64,000 nt of DNA from Enoplolaimus lenunculus (GCA_030248215.1 JASANG010002066.1:1-64000), one strand, 5' to 3'; positions 23,001-33,432 are shown, counted from the stretch's first letter. Numbers and translations are program-made. Notes: a model not told the origin generated them from the sequence alone.

Positions 23001-26000
23001 CGCTGAGTTGATTCTAGTTTCTAATTCAATAAATTAACTCATGAGCAATCAATTCAAATCAGAGTGAAAATCAAGTCAACTAAGAGTGGTTTAGAGATTA
23101 CTGTATGTTTATTCAGAAAAAACTAACTTTCCGTCTGTAGTTGATTATTTAACGCATTGGAATTTACAGTTTTGAACTACGAATTGGAATCGGCACTTGT
23201 TCTGAGCCAAAATTTCAATCGGAATCGGAATTCGGTTTATACTCGGGTTAATGCGTATAAGCATTCGAAAAAGCGAGCGACAACAACTGGAGATTTGAAA
23301 TTGCTTATCGTAATGGTGGTGCCTAAAACATTGTGATACAAGTTTAAAATATATTAGGTCCGTGGGATTGAATTTTAGCAAGCATAATCCCTATGTATAA
23401 CCTAGATAGAAACGAACCCGCCCTCAAGTACACCAACGACAGTAAATCTTCTATATAAAGTATTATCTCTATTTGCGGTTAATCCCGTAGTAAATTTATT
23501 AATTCTAGTAAACTTATTTGTTATCCATCTTTGATACATATTTTACATAAATTCAACAATTTTGTTGAGTAAGTAACTAGCCCGTAGCCAAGGGGGGCAT
23601 AGGGATCAGCCCCTGGAGAAATTTTGGCTCCCCTTGCAAAATTTTTAACTTTGCTTGCAAGTCATTGAAAACCCTTGAATGCACCTCTTGAAAAATTGTT
23701 ACTCCCCTTAGCAAGGTGAGCTGGCTTCTGACCTGGTAAGTGATACGGTTTTATTTCAGAGCAGTGGCAATACTGGTATAAGCGGTTTTGCGTCGCTCAC
23801 CAGCTATTTTCAAGCGACAACACAAATGCTTGTCGTTGTAATAACGTTGTTCCTAGTTGCCGAAGTTCCTGTAGCTGTGATATTTGGTATTCATGTTTAT
23901 TTCGCCTTGGTAAGACACAGTTTCTGATTTATGCTTATACTGTCAAATCAACTAGACAGTTATCATCCAGTTGGTGTGCCTATGTGAACCAGAGCGGTCT
24001 GCTTACTAAGTCTTAAGCCTAAACCTGAACCTTAGCTAAACCTAAGCCAAAGCCTAACCTATTAAGCCTACAAACTCTAAGTTTTCTAGTGTCCCCATCT
24101 GCCAGTAGATAGGACGTTAAATTCAGGGCTCGTATTCACAATGTGTGTAGCACCAATCACCCGTTGCTGATAGGTCTTGTAACTTTTGAACCAGTGAATG
24201 CTGATGCTCGAAATTCAGCACATCTTTAGCATATGTAGCATATGATAGTGCTGTACCAATTTTGTGTTCAACAACTGCAATATAGTTAGTGAGTTTGAAA
24301 ACCTATATACTGATGATAGTTGCTATACACATTTGAGAATATAGGCCCAGATTTTTGATGCTTTCGCCGTACCGTACTGATGCATATATTAACGCAAAAA
24401 CTATCACCAACTGATAGTGGCGGATCCAGAATTTTTTTGGTTGGTGGATCCAAGGTGCCCCGAGCACCGCCTTCGAGTTAACTGTTCAACTGTGACGGTG
24501 AAACGGGCGTAAGATTTTACAATTTTTTATGAAGCCCTGGGAGCTTGTCTAGGGTTGAGCCTCCTGTGAAACCAAACTTTGTGTCCATAAGATTAAAGAA
24601 TAGGTTCGTTTGGCACTATGGTAAAGTATGCTGAAAGGGTTGCAGCATTTGCTGTATGGACATTAAACTGAAAACGCAATATTTGAATTGGAACTCGATT
24701 GAATATAAAAGCGTTGCGCTATACTCGCCACGTATCGCTCACTGTCACACGCCACTAAATAGGTTTTGCTTAAAATTTTTGTTAGCAACGCATAGCAGCG
24801 TGCGGCGACTCGCGGTGGCATCCTACACAATAAAGTATACGGTGCTGCTCTAACTATAATATTTTAAACTTTTAAGAGTCCGCTCGATCACAACGATTCA
24901 ACATATCGAATTTTGAACAAAATCATCATTATCCGAAACGTTTTGATGTTGTCGTCGAACGTTGTCAACTTTTTGGTTTACTGTGGTATGTCGCAACAAT
25001 TTCGCCTCACCGTTCGATCAATGTGTTGCCGACAGCAATTGGTCCGAGCGAAAGAGTTTGATCCAGAAGGCGGTGGATACGCGGTTGTTGAAGACGAAAC
25101 TTGCCGGAACGATCGCATGTTGCCCACAGGTAAAGTTGAAAAGTAAAAACTGAAGGACTAAAAAAATAAGCTAAGCACTAAGCAAGCAGTAGATATATTC
25201 CGCGATCTATAATCGTATTGCAGATAAATGGTGTCGAATTGAAAAGGAACGGTTCTTTGATTTTAAGCCGACTACTTTGTTTAACAACCTTTGACAGACA
25301 GCGCTTATCTAAAGAGTCTTTATAAGAATCAAGGTTTGGAGTACCAGATGTGGCCAGTCAGTCGCCTAAACGGTTGAGGTCGTTCAATATCTTGTGGTTC
25401 ATTTAAAGATCACGGGAGGAACGTTTTTCTGCGGCACTGCAATAGATTAAGCTTAAGAGTAGACTAATTTTTTGGTTAGGCTTAAGCTTGGCCTTAGGCA
25501 CTTAGGCACAAGCTCATTCTTACGCTTAGGTTTAGGCATCGGAGTATGCTTGTACTACTGCAACGGCCCTGTTCTATACATTGGTCCATTTTGCAAAGAA
25601 GTAACTTTACTTTTCGCCACGTACTTTTAGACTTTTTACTCATGAAGCCCCAAACTGAGGAATATGAAGGCATCTACACCGCCTGTGTACATAATCCAAG
25701 ACTATGACACGTTGAACCTGACATATAAATCGGTTGTGAACATCAGACCTTTTAACTAAGCAGATAGAAAAGCAGTCCATGGGAGGGTTCAAACTGGTCA
25801 AGCTAAAGATATTTTAAGCAAGCACCTGTACCATTGCGTCAAACCTTGACAGCGGCTGTTCTTCGTCGGCTGCGTTCGTCGACAGGACAACTACATAGTG
25901 TGCATTGTATGCATTGCATATGCGCACACTGCAAAAAATGGTGAGTCAAATTGACTCTCTCCAAAATAGGCTCTACGGGACTACACAAATTGAGTCAAAT

Positions 26001-27254
26001 TCAACTCCGCCAGCGTCAAACGTGCGATTCAGTGAATCGAATTTTACTCTGACGGAGTCGAATTTGACTCATTTTGTGAAGTCCCGTAGAGCCAACTTTA
26101 GAGGGATTCAATTTGACTCACCATTTTTTGCAGGGCAAGAACAAGCATGTCTCAAAAAGCACAGATGTTGCTTTTCACCTAAATTGCCCTCAATATCTAT
26201 ACAGCAATCGCTATTGTTATCTTCAGTTGCTGGTGCTGTTTGTTGCCGACCAAATCGCTCTCGACGTCGTAATTGGGGACATCCGTTTCGCTACTCTGTG
26301 GTTGTTGTTCGACGCCGGAACACTTCGTCAAATCCGACCGGAGGTAAACGCCAAGGACACACCGTCCCACCTGCATTTGAACGAAATCTAAACGTTCAAA
26401 TTCATAGCGCTGAACCCGGCAAACCATCGCAACAGAATGGTACTGTTGGTGGTCAGTTTGCAAGATCACATTCGACCGATATTTCCGGTGGCAGGCGTTC
26501 ACCTAATCTTGCTGTTGCTTCTGCAGGTACGTCAATCTAGTGCCCGTATTCTCAAATGTGTGTAGCAACTATCACCAGTTAATTGGACTTGTAATTTTCA
26601 ATCAGCGAATGAAACTTTATTAATATTTTCTGCATGGTTTGCGTAATGGCTGTTTTCTACCGCAGTTTCAAATGTTTTGTTCCTGGTGGGCCTCCAAGCC
26701 ATCGTCATGGCTACGCCAATATATGTGCGAGTTGAATTTTCCAGTAAATTTTTCTTGACCATAAATTAGCTTCATCGTCTGTTCCTCAAATTATGGCCGT
26801 ATGATTGGTTTGTTTAGTTTTGTTGTCTAATTTAAGCTTTCACTGTGCTTAAGAATATTCGCCAGCGGAATGTAATTTATTTTCACGGTCACTTTAGTCC
26901 AGTGATATGTATTTCGCAGGGCCAACACGTTTGAAGTGTTATATTATTTGCGCAATATTTTTCACTTATAGAATTAGATTTACTGCGTCTAATATCCGAC
27001 CTTGTTCATCAGATCTCAGATAAAATAGAAAATATTCATGCAAGAAAGAGTATTTGTTCACAGATGACCGATCAATCTCACAAACGAACAGCGCTGTCAA
27101 TAGTGCAAGTTATGGTCTTCTGCAAGACAACTCGGCGTGCAACAACAGCACTTCAGCGTCTGTTAATCAAGTGGCTGTATTGTCATTTTCACCTTCAGAT
27201 CGCTACTTGAAAGTTGATGCTGGTCAATTTACAATGCTTCAAACTGATGTTTAA
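19838..27254 (+). CDS. Sex-peptide-receptor/DMSR-like peptide GPCR (6 exons)
   Basis: A rhodopsin-family neuropeptide receptor of the plasma membrane, expected to couple a small peptide (FMRFamide-, myosuppressin- or MIP-like in relatives) to G proteins. Exons: 19838-20087, 21314-22506, 23760-23909, 24877-25129, 26134-26526, 27064-27254; phases 1, 0, 0, 1, 1 all agree, giving 809 residues. TM1 and TM2 are in exon 1 (GNTVIIATM, TPTNMILLSMAV). Exon 2 holds TM3 with the conserved Cys (AVWCQ), the family signature LPTVFHTTAIWLTVYLAMQR, QRY in place of DRY, TM4, and TM5. TM6 (TTQMLVVVITLFLVAEVP) fills exon 3; TM7 (NVVNFLVYCGMSQQFR) is in exon 4. The tail is long and Ser-rich. Odd points: a 13-residue repeat array in extracellular loop 2 and a GC splice donor after exon 2. 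FMRFamide-receptor relatives are the main alternative. Confidence 0.85.
20325..20520 (-). mobile_element. tRNA-derived SINE
   Basis: Read on the minus strand it has a polymerase III box A-like TATAGCTGAGTAGTGATGG and a box B GAGTTCGAATCCGAGC, preceded by CACAAGACGTGAGAGCCC and followed by AAATATTCATGTGACAAAGG. The same head and tail recur at 54355-54545 (plus), 44262-44430 and 48045-48150 (minus). Confidence 0.7.
20626..20687. repeat. Tandem 30-bp duplication
   Basis: The unit GGGTAAAGTTTAAGGGTGAT plus GGTATATTTT occurs twice in succession with only end differences. Confidence 0.85.
20801..20950 (+). mobile_element. GTAGCCA-family short element
   Basis: Starts AGGCCCGTAGCCAGCTCACG, has GGGGGGGCTAAGTCCCCC near the end; the right terminus is worn. 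Confidence 0.65.
21181..21298. mobile_element. Partial CAAGAGTG-family element
   Basis: GAAGAGTGTGCAACCCTTTGG followed by GTACCACCGGGCGTTGCGTT matches the copy at 18682. The right half is missing and GPCR exon 2 starts 16 bp downstream. Confidence 0.6.
21314..22506 (+). CDS. GPCR exon 2: TM3-TM5 and expanded loop 2
   Basis: The acceptor TTTGTAATTTCAG joins exon 1 in phase 1 to give SGVCYLPWSLWYYTFGGYK. TM3 with QRY lies at about residues 126-146, TM4 at about 161-177, a repetitive loop at about 195-385, the loop-2 Cys (NLCIVRHSDW) near 403, and TM5 at about 417-447. I end it at the phase-0 GC donor CTG|GCAAGT. The open frame runs on to 22626 only because a CACTGTAAATTC-family MITE begins at 22545. 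An alternative GT donor inside the MITE edge (ACT|GTAAAT) is also in phase 0. Confidence 0.75.
21655..22188 (+). repeat. 39-bp coding minisatellite in GPCR loop 2
   Basis: About fourteen tandem units, twelve of them exactly 39 bp and two shortened by 6 bp. Each encodes a variant of MTHPETSPGLSRD. The frame is intact throughout and differences are mostly substitutions, so the array has been kept in frame. It adds about 180 residues between TM4 and the conserved loop-2 Cys. Confidence 0.9.
22545..22665. mobile_element. Partial CACTGTAAATTC-family MITE after GPCR exon 2
   Basis: Starts CACTGTAAATTCCAATGAGG and runs through TTAATCAACTCAC and GTTAAAATCAACTCACG. The opposite terminus is lost. It lies just past the proposed splice donor of exon 2. 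Confidence 0.65.
22914..23170. mobile_element. CACTGTAAATTC-family MITE
   Basis: Ends CACTGTAAATTCTAGTGAG and GGAATTTACAGTTTTG are inverted. It lies in GPCR intron 2. Confidence 0.75.
23577..23735 (-). mobile_element. GTAGCCA-family short element
   Basis: Reverse copy: AGCCCGTAGCCAAGGGGGG, then GATCAGCCCCTGG, CAAGTCATTGAAAACCCTTG and the end AGCAAGGTGAGCTGGCTTC. It lies in intron 2, about 25 bp before the exon 3 acceptor. Confidence 0.75.
23760..23909 (+). CDS. GPCR exon 3: TM6
   Basis: Acceptor GTTTTATTTCAG, donor TTG|GTAAGA, exactly 50 codons, phase 0 at both ends. It encodes the intracellular approach and TM6, with the TTxML...FLxxExP pattern typical of the SPR/DMSR family. Confidence 0.85.
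24128..24345. mobile_element. TCTCAAATGTGT-family TIR element
   Basis: Left CGTATTCACAATGTGTGTAG then CACC; right GATGATAGTTGCTATACACA then TTTGAGAATATAGG. It lies in GPCR intron 3. Confidence 0.65.
24710..24852. mobile_element. GTTGCGCTATAC-family MITE
   Basis: Starts GCGTTGCGCTATACTCGCC and ends ATAAAGTATACGGTGCTGC. The internal GTGCGGCGACTCGCGGTGGC block matches the copy at 46997-47189. It lies about 25 bp upstream of GPCR exon 4. Confidence 0.55.
24877..25129 (+). CDS. GPCR exon 4: TM7 and start of the tail
   Basis: Acceptor ACTTTTAAG, phase 0; donor CCCACAG|GTAAAG, phase 1. The NKIIIIRNVLMLSSNVVNFL segment is TM7 with an NxxNFxxY variant of NPxxY, followed by the helix-8 region GMSQQFRLTVRSMCC, whose cysteines could be palmitoylated. 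Confidence 0.85.
25395..25586 (+). mobile_element. Family 1 TTAGGC element
   Basis: GGTTCATTTAAAGATCACGG at the left and CTGTTCTATACATTGGTCC at the right, in GPCR intron 4. Confidence 0.75.
25927..26133. mobile_element. CACTGCAAAAAATGG-family MITE donating a splice acceptor
   Basis: Begins CACTGCAAAAAATGGTGAG and ends CACCATTTTTTGCAG. The last two bases (TG) of the other copy's terminus are replaced by GG. The terminal T-rich run plus CAG forms the predicted 3' splice site of GPCR exon 5. Confidence 0.8.
26134..26526 (+). CDS. GPCR exon 5: cytoplasmic tail
   Basis: The acceptor is the end of the upstream MITE (CATTTTTTGCAG), phase 1; the donor GCAG|GTACGT is phase 1. A second phase-1 acceptor, GTTATCTTCAG at 26226, would remove 31 residues and is independent of the MITE. 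The tail is rich in Ser, Arg and Gln, without a recognisable domain, as expected for a GPCR C-terminus. Confidence 0.6.
27064..27254 (+). CDS. GPCR exon 6: C-terminal end
   Basis: Acceptor TATTTGTTCACAG, phase 1, joining to read DDRSISQTNSAVNSASYG; it ends at TAA. Ser/Asn-rich with many potential phosphorylation sites. No canonical AATAAA lies close behind the stop. Confidence 0.7.
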
Positions 27255-27404
27255 AGCTTGATTTGTTAATCACAGACCACCTTTGCATTCTTATATTGTG
27301 GCGACTGTTCTGACCAAGAGGTGAAGATGTCGTAACGGGACGTGCTGCCCCCTCCTGTGAACTTCACGTCCTTGCGATCCCAAATTGGGCTTTACTGTTA
27401 AAGT

Positions 27405-27845
27405 AGACTGAACCCGTAACCAACCTTCGATCCTTAATTGGGATTTCTTATTAAATTAGACACAACCCGTAAACCATTCTTCGGGCCCAAATTGGATTTT
27501 CATATTTATGTAGACAGCTCTTGGAACCATCCTTCGTTCCTGAATTGGGCTTTCCTATTTAAGCAGACAGGACCCGTAACCATCCTTCGGCCCAAATTGG
27601 GCTTTCCTATTTAAGCAGACAGGACTCGTAACCATCCTTCGGCCCAAATTGGGCATTCATATTTAAGCAGACAGGACCCGTAACCATCCTTCCGCCCAAA
27701 TTGGGCTTTCATATTTAAGCAGACAGGACTCGTAACCGGTGCCAAATTGGGCTTTCCTATTTAAGCAGACAGGACCCGTAACCATCCTTCGGACGCTAAT
27801 TTGGGTGTCGTATTTAAGCAGACAGTTCTCGTAAACATTCTTATA
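27405..27845. repeat. Minisatellite of about 52 bp, eight to nine units
   Basis: Units read GACCCGTAACCATCCTTCGG, CCCAAATTGGGC, then a pyrimidine-rich TTTCCTATTTAAGCAGACAG. CCCAAATTGGG is itself palindromic. The middle units are nearly identical and the outer ones diverged, so the array has grown recently from inside. It starts about 150 bp after the GPCR stop. Confidence 0.9.
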
Positions 27846-28072
27846 TGTTATAGAAATAAGTGAAACCACTAAAAAATTTCAGCTGTTTCCTGTTTGCTTT
27901 AAATTTAATGGTGTTTTAGCTTAAGCTAAGCTTGACGCATCGGATTAGATTTGTGATTTTGGTATTTGGTATTAAAAAATATTAAAAAATGCGTTGTTGT
28001 TCATTTATTTCGAAATTTCAGGAGGCGATGTTACCATTTTCTTCCTTGTATGCCCTCTAGACTCACACCGGA

Positions 28073-28230
28073 CCTGTAGCCAAGCAAGGCACCAGGGGAC
28101 CTCAGCCACCTAGAAAGAGTTTCGCTACCCCTAGAAAATTTCCAACCATGTTTGTAAGTCATCAAAAACCCATGTATGCCACTCTTGAAAATTATTTAGC
28201 TTCACTAGCAACGTGAGCTGACTACGGGAC
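28073..28230 (-). mobile_element. GTAGCCA-family short element
   Basis: GACCTGTAGCCAAGCAAGG at the left, AGCAACGTGAGCTGACTACG at the right. Confidence 0.7.
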
Positions 28231-28430
28231 TAAGACTCGATTGCTCCGACCAGATGTTGAGTTAATGCAGTGAAAATTGGCTGTTTGAGTGAGTTGTTAT
28301 TGTTAAATAAAACCACTGAGTTTAAGTATAAATTTGGCTTGCGCGCCATTTCTAGAAGTTGGAATACTGGGCCCGTATTCTAAATGTGACTTGCACCTAT
28401 CACCAGTGGTTGACAGCTCTTGCAACTTCC

Positions 28431-28619
28431 GGCCAATGTAAAGAACAGGATCGGAACAGTATATAAGCATATTCCTAAGCCTAAGCCTAAGTCTAAGCCT
28501 AAGCGTAAAGAATAAGCACATTCCTAAGTTTAAGCCAAGCACAAAAAATAGTCTAAAGCTTAAGCTTACTCTTTTCTAGTCCCACAAAAAATGTTCCGCC
28601 CCTGATCTCTACATGGGCT
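28431..28619 (-). mobile_element. Family 1 TTAGGC element
   Basis: Ends GGCCAATGTAAAGAACAGG and CCCTGATCTCTACATGGGC, with several perfect CCTAAG units. Confidence 0.85.
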
Positions 28620-28692
28620 CTACTTTTGAACCAGTGAATGCTGAGACTCTAAATTCAGCACATTGTTAGAAAACTCTATACACCAATAAACA

Positions 28693-28790
28693 ACCAAAAA
28701 AAAAAAAAACACAACAAAAAAACCCAAAAAAAAAAACAACCCCCCCCAACAAAAACAAACAAAAAAACACAAAAAAAAAAAAAAAAAATA
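28693..28790. repeat. Poly-A/poly-C low-complexity tract
   Basis: About 100 bp almost wholly of A with C-rich islands. It may be a genuine homopolymer cluster or a low-quality consensus stretch. The minus-strand poly-Phe frame it creates is not a gene. Confidence 0.85.
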
Positions 28791-29149
28791 TGACATTTTT
28801 AGAGGCCATGCGTCATTCTGACGGGACTGCAATAGATTATGTGTCGGTTTTGGACAAATTTTTGCTTAGGCGTAGGCTTAGACGAATATGCTTAGCTACT
28901 GTTCCAATCACTAAAAGTAAAACTGATCCTATTGTGAATCAAATATTTTGTAGTTTGTTAGGGCAACCACATCGCCACTGGAACGTATGGATATTATTTA
29001 TAAGCTTCGATATGTTATACGGGTTAATTGTGAAATATGACACAATATATTATATATATCCTGTTAATACAAGGATATATCTGCCAGTGGCGGATCCAGG
29101 ATCTCAAAATGGGGGAGGGGCAATATTCCACAGGTTATAAACTTGTTTT

Positions 29150-29350
29150 TGACCCATACTGTAGTGACCCAAATAAGAGGGGGTCCCCATTTTGAGTCCC
29201 AATTAATTGGAGTCCGTATCCCTAATAAGAGCCCGTAAGCCGGCAGAGTCCTTAAACCCTTGGAGTCCTTAAACCCTTGTTAGAGTCCATAAATGTCTAT
29301 TATCCCTAATTGTAGCGCATAAATGACTCCAGGGCCAAATAAAGGTGAGT
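29150..29350 (+). mobile_element. GAGTCCGTATCCCTAATAAG-family repeat
   Basis: Begins near GTAGTGACCCAAATAAGAGG and carries GGAGTCCGTATCCCTAATAA and GTAGCGCATAAATGACTCC, shared with 35650-35865 and, in reverse, 18240-18412. Confidence 0.65.
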
Positions 29351-30154
29351 TCGAAACTTTAAAGCATGCTTATACTATTGTGCATAAAATAGAGAAATAT
29401 AAAGTGTAGAACAGCAATTGACACTGTATAATTTTTGTCGAGATGCTGTTGGGGGGCATACGGCCGGGGTGGTCCCCAATGGATCCGCCATTGATATCTG
29501 CTGTTCTCAGATGGCTCGGGACGTTGTCAAATTCGCTTCTTGACCGTAACTCGTAAACCAACGATGAAACTGCGAAAACCAACATCTGAGAGTGTCGGTT
29601 CAGCTTCGAAACGTGCGTCGAATAAAATATAATTTGTTTAACTTTTTAACACAATCATTTCGCTAGAAATTTTTTGAACTTTACCTTTGCTAGCATTTTA
29701 AAATTAGACTACTTCAACGACACCAAATTTAGATGCGAAATAATCGGTTGAGGGTAGTCAAACTTAAACTTTTCAAATTGTACCAATTTTTGGACAAACG
29801 AAAGCTGAATGGGGCGCAGAAAAAATCCGGATATTTTACAGGTCAGGTCAACTCCCTTTTGTTTGGGGGGTTGAGCCACGCGAGCACATCTATTAAGGGA
29901 GTTAAAACTCGACTTGATGCGTCACTGTTTGATGTTGCAGCAAAGCGTATACTAAAGACATCTTATAGTGAAACATTGCTTGCAACGATTTTTCGGTCTA
30001 CGTACAGTGTAAATTTCACAACTTTTAGTGTAATTTTTTTTACAAAATTTGCTTCGCGTATGTGGTATTTTGACTGTTTTGAAATAAAGTTTCTACGTTT
30101 TAAATTTTATACTTTTATAAATTGTTGTATTGCGCTTGCTGAGATATTTGTTGT

Positions 30155-30301
30155 GGCCCATGTTTATAACAGGGCCGGAACAGTAGTATAAGCATATTCC
30201 TAAGCCTAAGCCTAAGCCTAAGCAAAAAATAGTCTAAAGCATAAACTGACTCTATTATAGCCCCTCCGGAAAACGATCCGGCCCTGTTCTATACATGGGC
30301 C
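30155..30301 (-). mobile_element. Family 1 TTAGGC element, matched-end subtype
   Basis: Both termini carry the AACAGGGCCGG version: GGCCCATGTTTATAACAGGG and CCCTGTTCTATACATGGGCC. The flanks TTTGTTGT and TATGTTGT match at 7 of 8 bases. It has three perfect CCTAAG units. Confidence 0.85.
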
Positions 30302-30493
30302 TATGTTGTTTTGGCCTGTGTTGGCGAAAGCGCCTACCCAGCCCACCAATTGCGGGGCTGACCCATGCTGAGCGGTTCATTTTGGCAAACTAAAATTTTT
30401 TCGCGGACCACAAAGTAGAGCTGTGAAATATTTTATGGAGTCTCCCCTTGGGCCTATTTGGGGGGCGGCTATTGTAACGCCGGCCCTGGTTTT

Positions 30494-30663
30494 GGCCCAT
30501 ATAAAGATCAGGGGTGTAACGTTTTTCTCTGGGACTGCAATAGAGTAAGTTAAGCGTTAGACTATTTTTTGCGTAGGTTTAGGCTTAAGTTTAAGCCCAA
30601 TTTTAGGCATAGGCTTAGGAATATGCTGCTACGACTGTTACGGCCATGTTCTATACATTGGCC
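30494..30663 (+). mobile_element. Family 1 TTAGGC element
   Basis: GGCCCATATAAAGATCAGGG at the left, CATGTTCTATACATTGGCC at the right. Confidence 0.8.
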
Positions 30664-30904
30664 CTCGTTTTCAAGCACTGCAAGATGGGTTTTTAATCTG
30701 CGACTAGAGAACTATTGAACGTAAAACGGTATTCTTATATGCCTGTAAAGCCTATAAGCAGGTATTGTTGAGTCATTGTTATGGGTTGGTTGCTTGAGAG
30801 AGCCTAAGAAGGGTTCAGACCCGTTAAAAATTGCCGCTTGAAAACTCCCCCCCCCCCCGCGTTTAAGATTAAAACCTAGGCTCCAGACTTACAAAAGGCT
30901 TTCT

Positions 30905-30995
30905 GTGAATGCGGAAGGACTCGAACCCACGAAGTACAAAACGAGTTACGAGTCCACTACCACTGTTCTAACCACAGCGCTACGCAGCGATGATA
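30905..30995 (-). mobile_element. tRNA-like SINE head
   Basis: On the minus strand, TAGCGCTGTGGTTAGAACAG resembles box A and GGGTTCGAGTCCTTCC is a good box B. The spacing is longer than in a normal tRNA and the stems pair poorly, so this is more likely a SINE or tRNA pseudogene than a working tRNA. Confidence 0.5.
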
Positions 30996-32516
30996 GAGTT
31001 CGGTCAGACGGGTTGTACCCGCCTCATTTCTCCCAACTGGGAACGCTGGTTTCTCAGAGGCGTTATCAAATGAGCACAAATTGTGATTTGATTGCATATA
31101 TATTCGTGGTTCTTTAAATATTTCTCTCACAATTTTGACAGCTTAGCTTCACATTCGGTCCCGTTTTATGGATCAGTCGCTTTAGCATACAGGCAGACGA
31201 TTGCCTTTGTTTCATAAATTGTGAATGCATGTCTGACGATAAAACTCAGGGCCGGAGCCAGCCACCCCATAACCTCCACTTGGAGGGAACCCCTTCCCTG
31301 AAGGGCCCCCGCATCCTAACCGGTTGAAACAAAAACCTTCGATGATTTGAAATGCGTCTAGCTTTTTGTTCGCTTCGCTTGCGAGTTTTTGACACTATTC
31401 TACCATGACGTGACTCTTTTAATGGTTTCACACAACGTGTAGATCTTAAAATAACAATCAGCTTGCTAAATGTTAACAAATTTGCTCGCTCGAGAGCTGG
31501 TCAGTTGGTTTAGCAGAAAATATCGAAAAAAATTCGTACTGCGCGCGAAGTTTGAAACATGGGTTCCATTTTTAAAATCATCATTTTGCAACTTTTTGCT
31601 GAAACTGTTCTTTGGAAACGTGTTCTAATACAGCTATCAATCACAAGCGTGACCTGGGCCAACTTCAGATCAAATACCGAGAAATTCTGCATCCACCTGT
31701 ATGTTGGCGGCCGCTACGCTGAAGTTTGAAGGAGCCCCCACCCAGGTCTACTCCGTCGCTGAGGTAACTAATGAATCCTGAACGTTACTTAAATATCTTT
31801 ACTGTTTTGTTTTCTAACATATAACTTTGGACAGAAAAGTTTCAGTCAATCCTATTGGCTGCAAACGAGTTTTCACAATAATCAGCATCAGATAACCGTT
31901 TACCGTATTTGATATACCTACTGCGAGCCAGGCGAGTCCAAAAAGACCAGCTGAATATTGACCAATGACGGCAGTTTCAGCAAAATTTTTTGAATCCGTA
32001 CTGTCAGACGTTTGTACGCCTAAAAAATTTTGCCAGTAGCTCTAATTCAATATCAACTCCAATACGAAGCTAAGCGGTGAATTTAAAATATCGATAAATC
32101 AAACCGCTGCACCAGACCGATACGTCCCTTTCTTTGTGTTGAGATCCAACGCAAATGTTTTGGTTTGGTTTATCGCTCGCTTCGCTCACGAGGAATCGCC
32201 TGCAAAGTTTTATATCCTTTTGAAACAGCCCGATCTACGTGCCCTTACTTTTGGATGCAAGGGCAGAAACCGGCCCAGTGTCTGCTTTTTGCTACTTTGC
32301 GAAACTAAATTTCCGCAATTTTTTCCACCAGAAAAACACAAGGAAGGTGGTTCATAGACGTTTATTTGTGCCGGATTTTAGAAGTGACTGCATTCGTTGC
32401 AACTTAGCATTATACTTAAGCTTTAATATTTTTAGTTTATAAAGAAAAAAACAGATATGTACCATAATGCACCGTATTGTTTTGAGCCTGAATCGGAATT
32501 ATCGTAAGTAAATCCA

Positions 32517-32685
32517 GGCCCGTAGCCAGCTCGCCTTGCTAGGGGGGGGCGGCGAAAATTTTTTCAGGTTTTGCATTCAAGGGTTTCCAATGACTTACAA
32601 GCAAGATTGAAAATCTTCTAGGGCGACAAAATGTTTTCAGGGGGGGGGGGCTGAGTCCCCCAGCCCCCCTCGGCTACGGGTCCGA
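32517..32685 (+). mobile_element. GTAGCCA-family short element
   Basis: Full copy: AGGCCCGTAGCCAGCTCGCC, G-run, GATTGAAAATCTTCTAGGG, second G-run, GAGTCCCCCAGCCCCCC, end CGGCTACGGGTCCG. Confidence 0.85.
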
Positions 32686-33059
32686 GAAAATAATCTCTAT
32701 ATTTGGAGGAAGATTCATTCAGATTTTGTAAGGTTTTCTGCCGTTACCACCGGTTTTATTTTTATTTTGGTAAAAAGGAGCCGTAGTACAAATGGCAAAC
32801 GCCCCTCTGTTAGAAGAGTAAATGTTCTTATGTCATCGAGTAGTGGACAAATGTTTTTCGGTCGCTAATGCGCTGGTTACAATAATTTTGTTAACAGTGC
32901 CACAAAATCTCTTATTGACAATGGCTATCACGTGGTTATAAATTATAAATGTTGTTGTTGAATCATCCACTAGTAGACATATAATTTTTCGGTTCGCTAA
33001 ACAGCACAAAAAATATCACTCGCTAAACTTCACTATTTTGTTGCGTATAAGGTAATTAG

Positions 33060-33255
33060 ACCAATATAGAGCTAACGACCGTAAAAGTAGCATAAGCATA
33101 TTCCTAAGCATAAAGCTGTAGCATAAGCCTAAGTGTAGGAGTACGAATAATCGTATGCGTAAGTCTAAACGTAAATATAAAAATTAGTATAAAGCTTAAG
33201 CTTACTTGATAACAGTCTCACGGTACAACGATCCGTCCCTGATCTACAAATGGAT
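33060..33255 (-). mobile_element. Family 1 TTAGGC element, diverged
   Basis: CCAATATAGAGCTAACGACC at the left, CCCTGATCTACAAATGGATC at the right, with degenerate CCTAAG units. Confidence 0.65.
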
Positions 33256-33370
33256 CGACAATTGGTTGTCATGCAAGATTCTTGTAAAATAGAAATTGTA
33301 GACAATTTTATTTTGTAACGGTACCCGTATATTTGGTGATGTTATCAGTTTCAGAACTCTTTAATTTTAG

Positions 33371-33432
33371 CCAAGTTGCCTTGTTCAATCATATACCAAG
33401 TCGTTATCGGCAAGCCTGGACTGTTCAAAACG
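33371..33432 (+). CDS. ITPRID-like exon A
   Basis: Acceptor CTTTAATTTTAG, donor AAACG|GTAAGT. In the phase that fits the next exon (enters 2, leaves 1) it reads QVALFNHIPSRYRQAWTVQN. Earlier coding exons must exist because it enters in phase 2 and has no ATG in that frame. Confidence 0.5.

Larger units (their letters stand above)
27255..33370. other. Intergenic spacer
   Basis: Apart from the minisatellite, transposon copies and a SINE listed separately, no exon chain was found. Unlocated 5' exons of the ITPRID-like gene should lie here or further left. An open frame at 29733-30191 has no recognisable domain and overlaps a family 1 element, so I do not call it. Confidence 0.5.

Noticed and set aside
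29733-30191. A 152-codon plus-strand frame
   Set aside because: No domain recognised, no phase-compatible link to the ITPRID-like exons, and its 3' end runs into a family 1 element.
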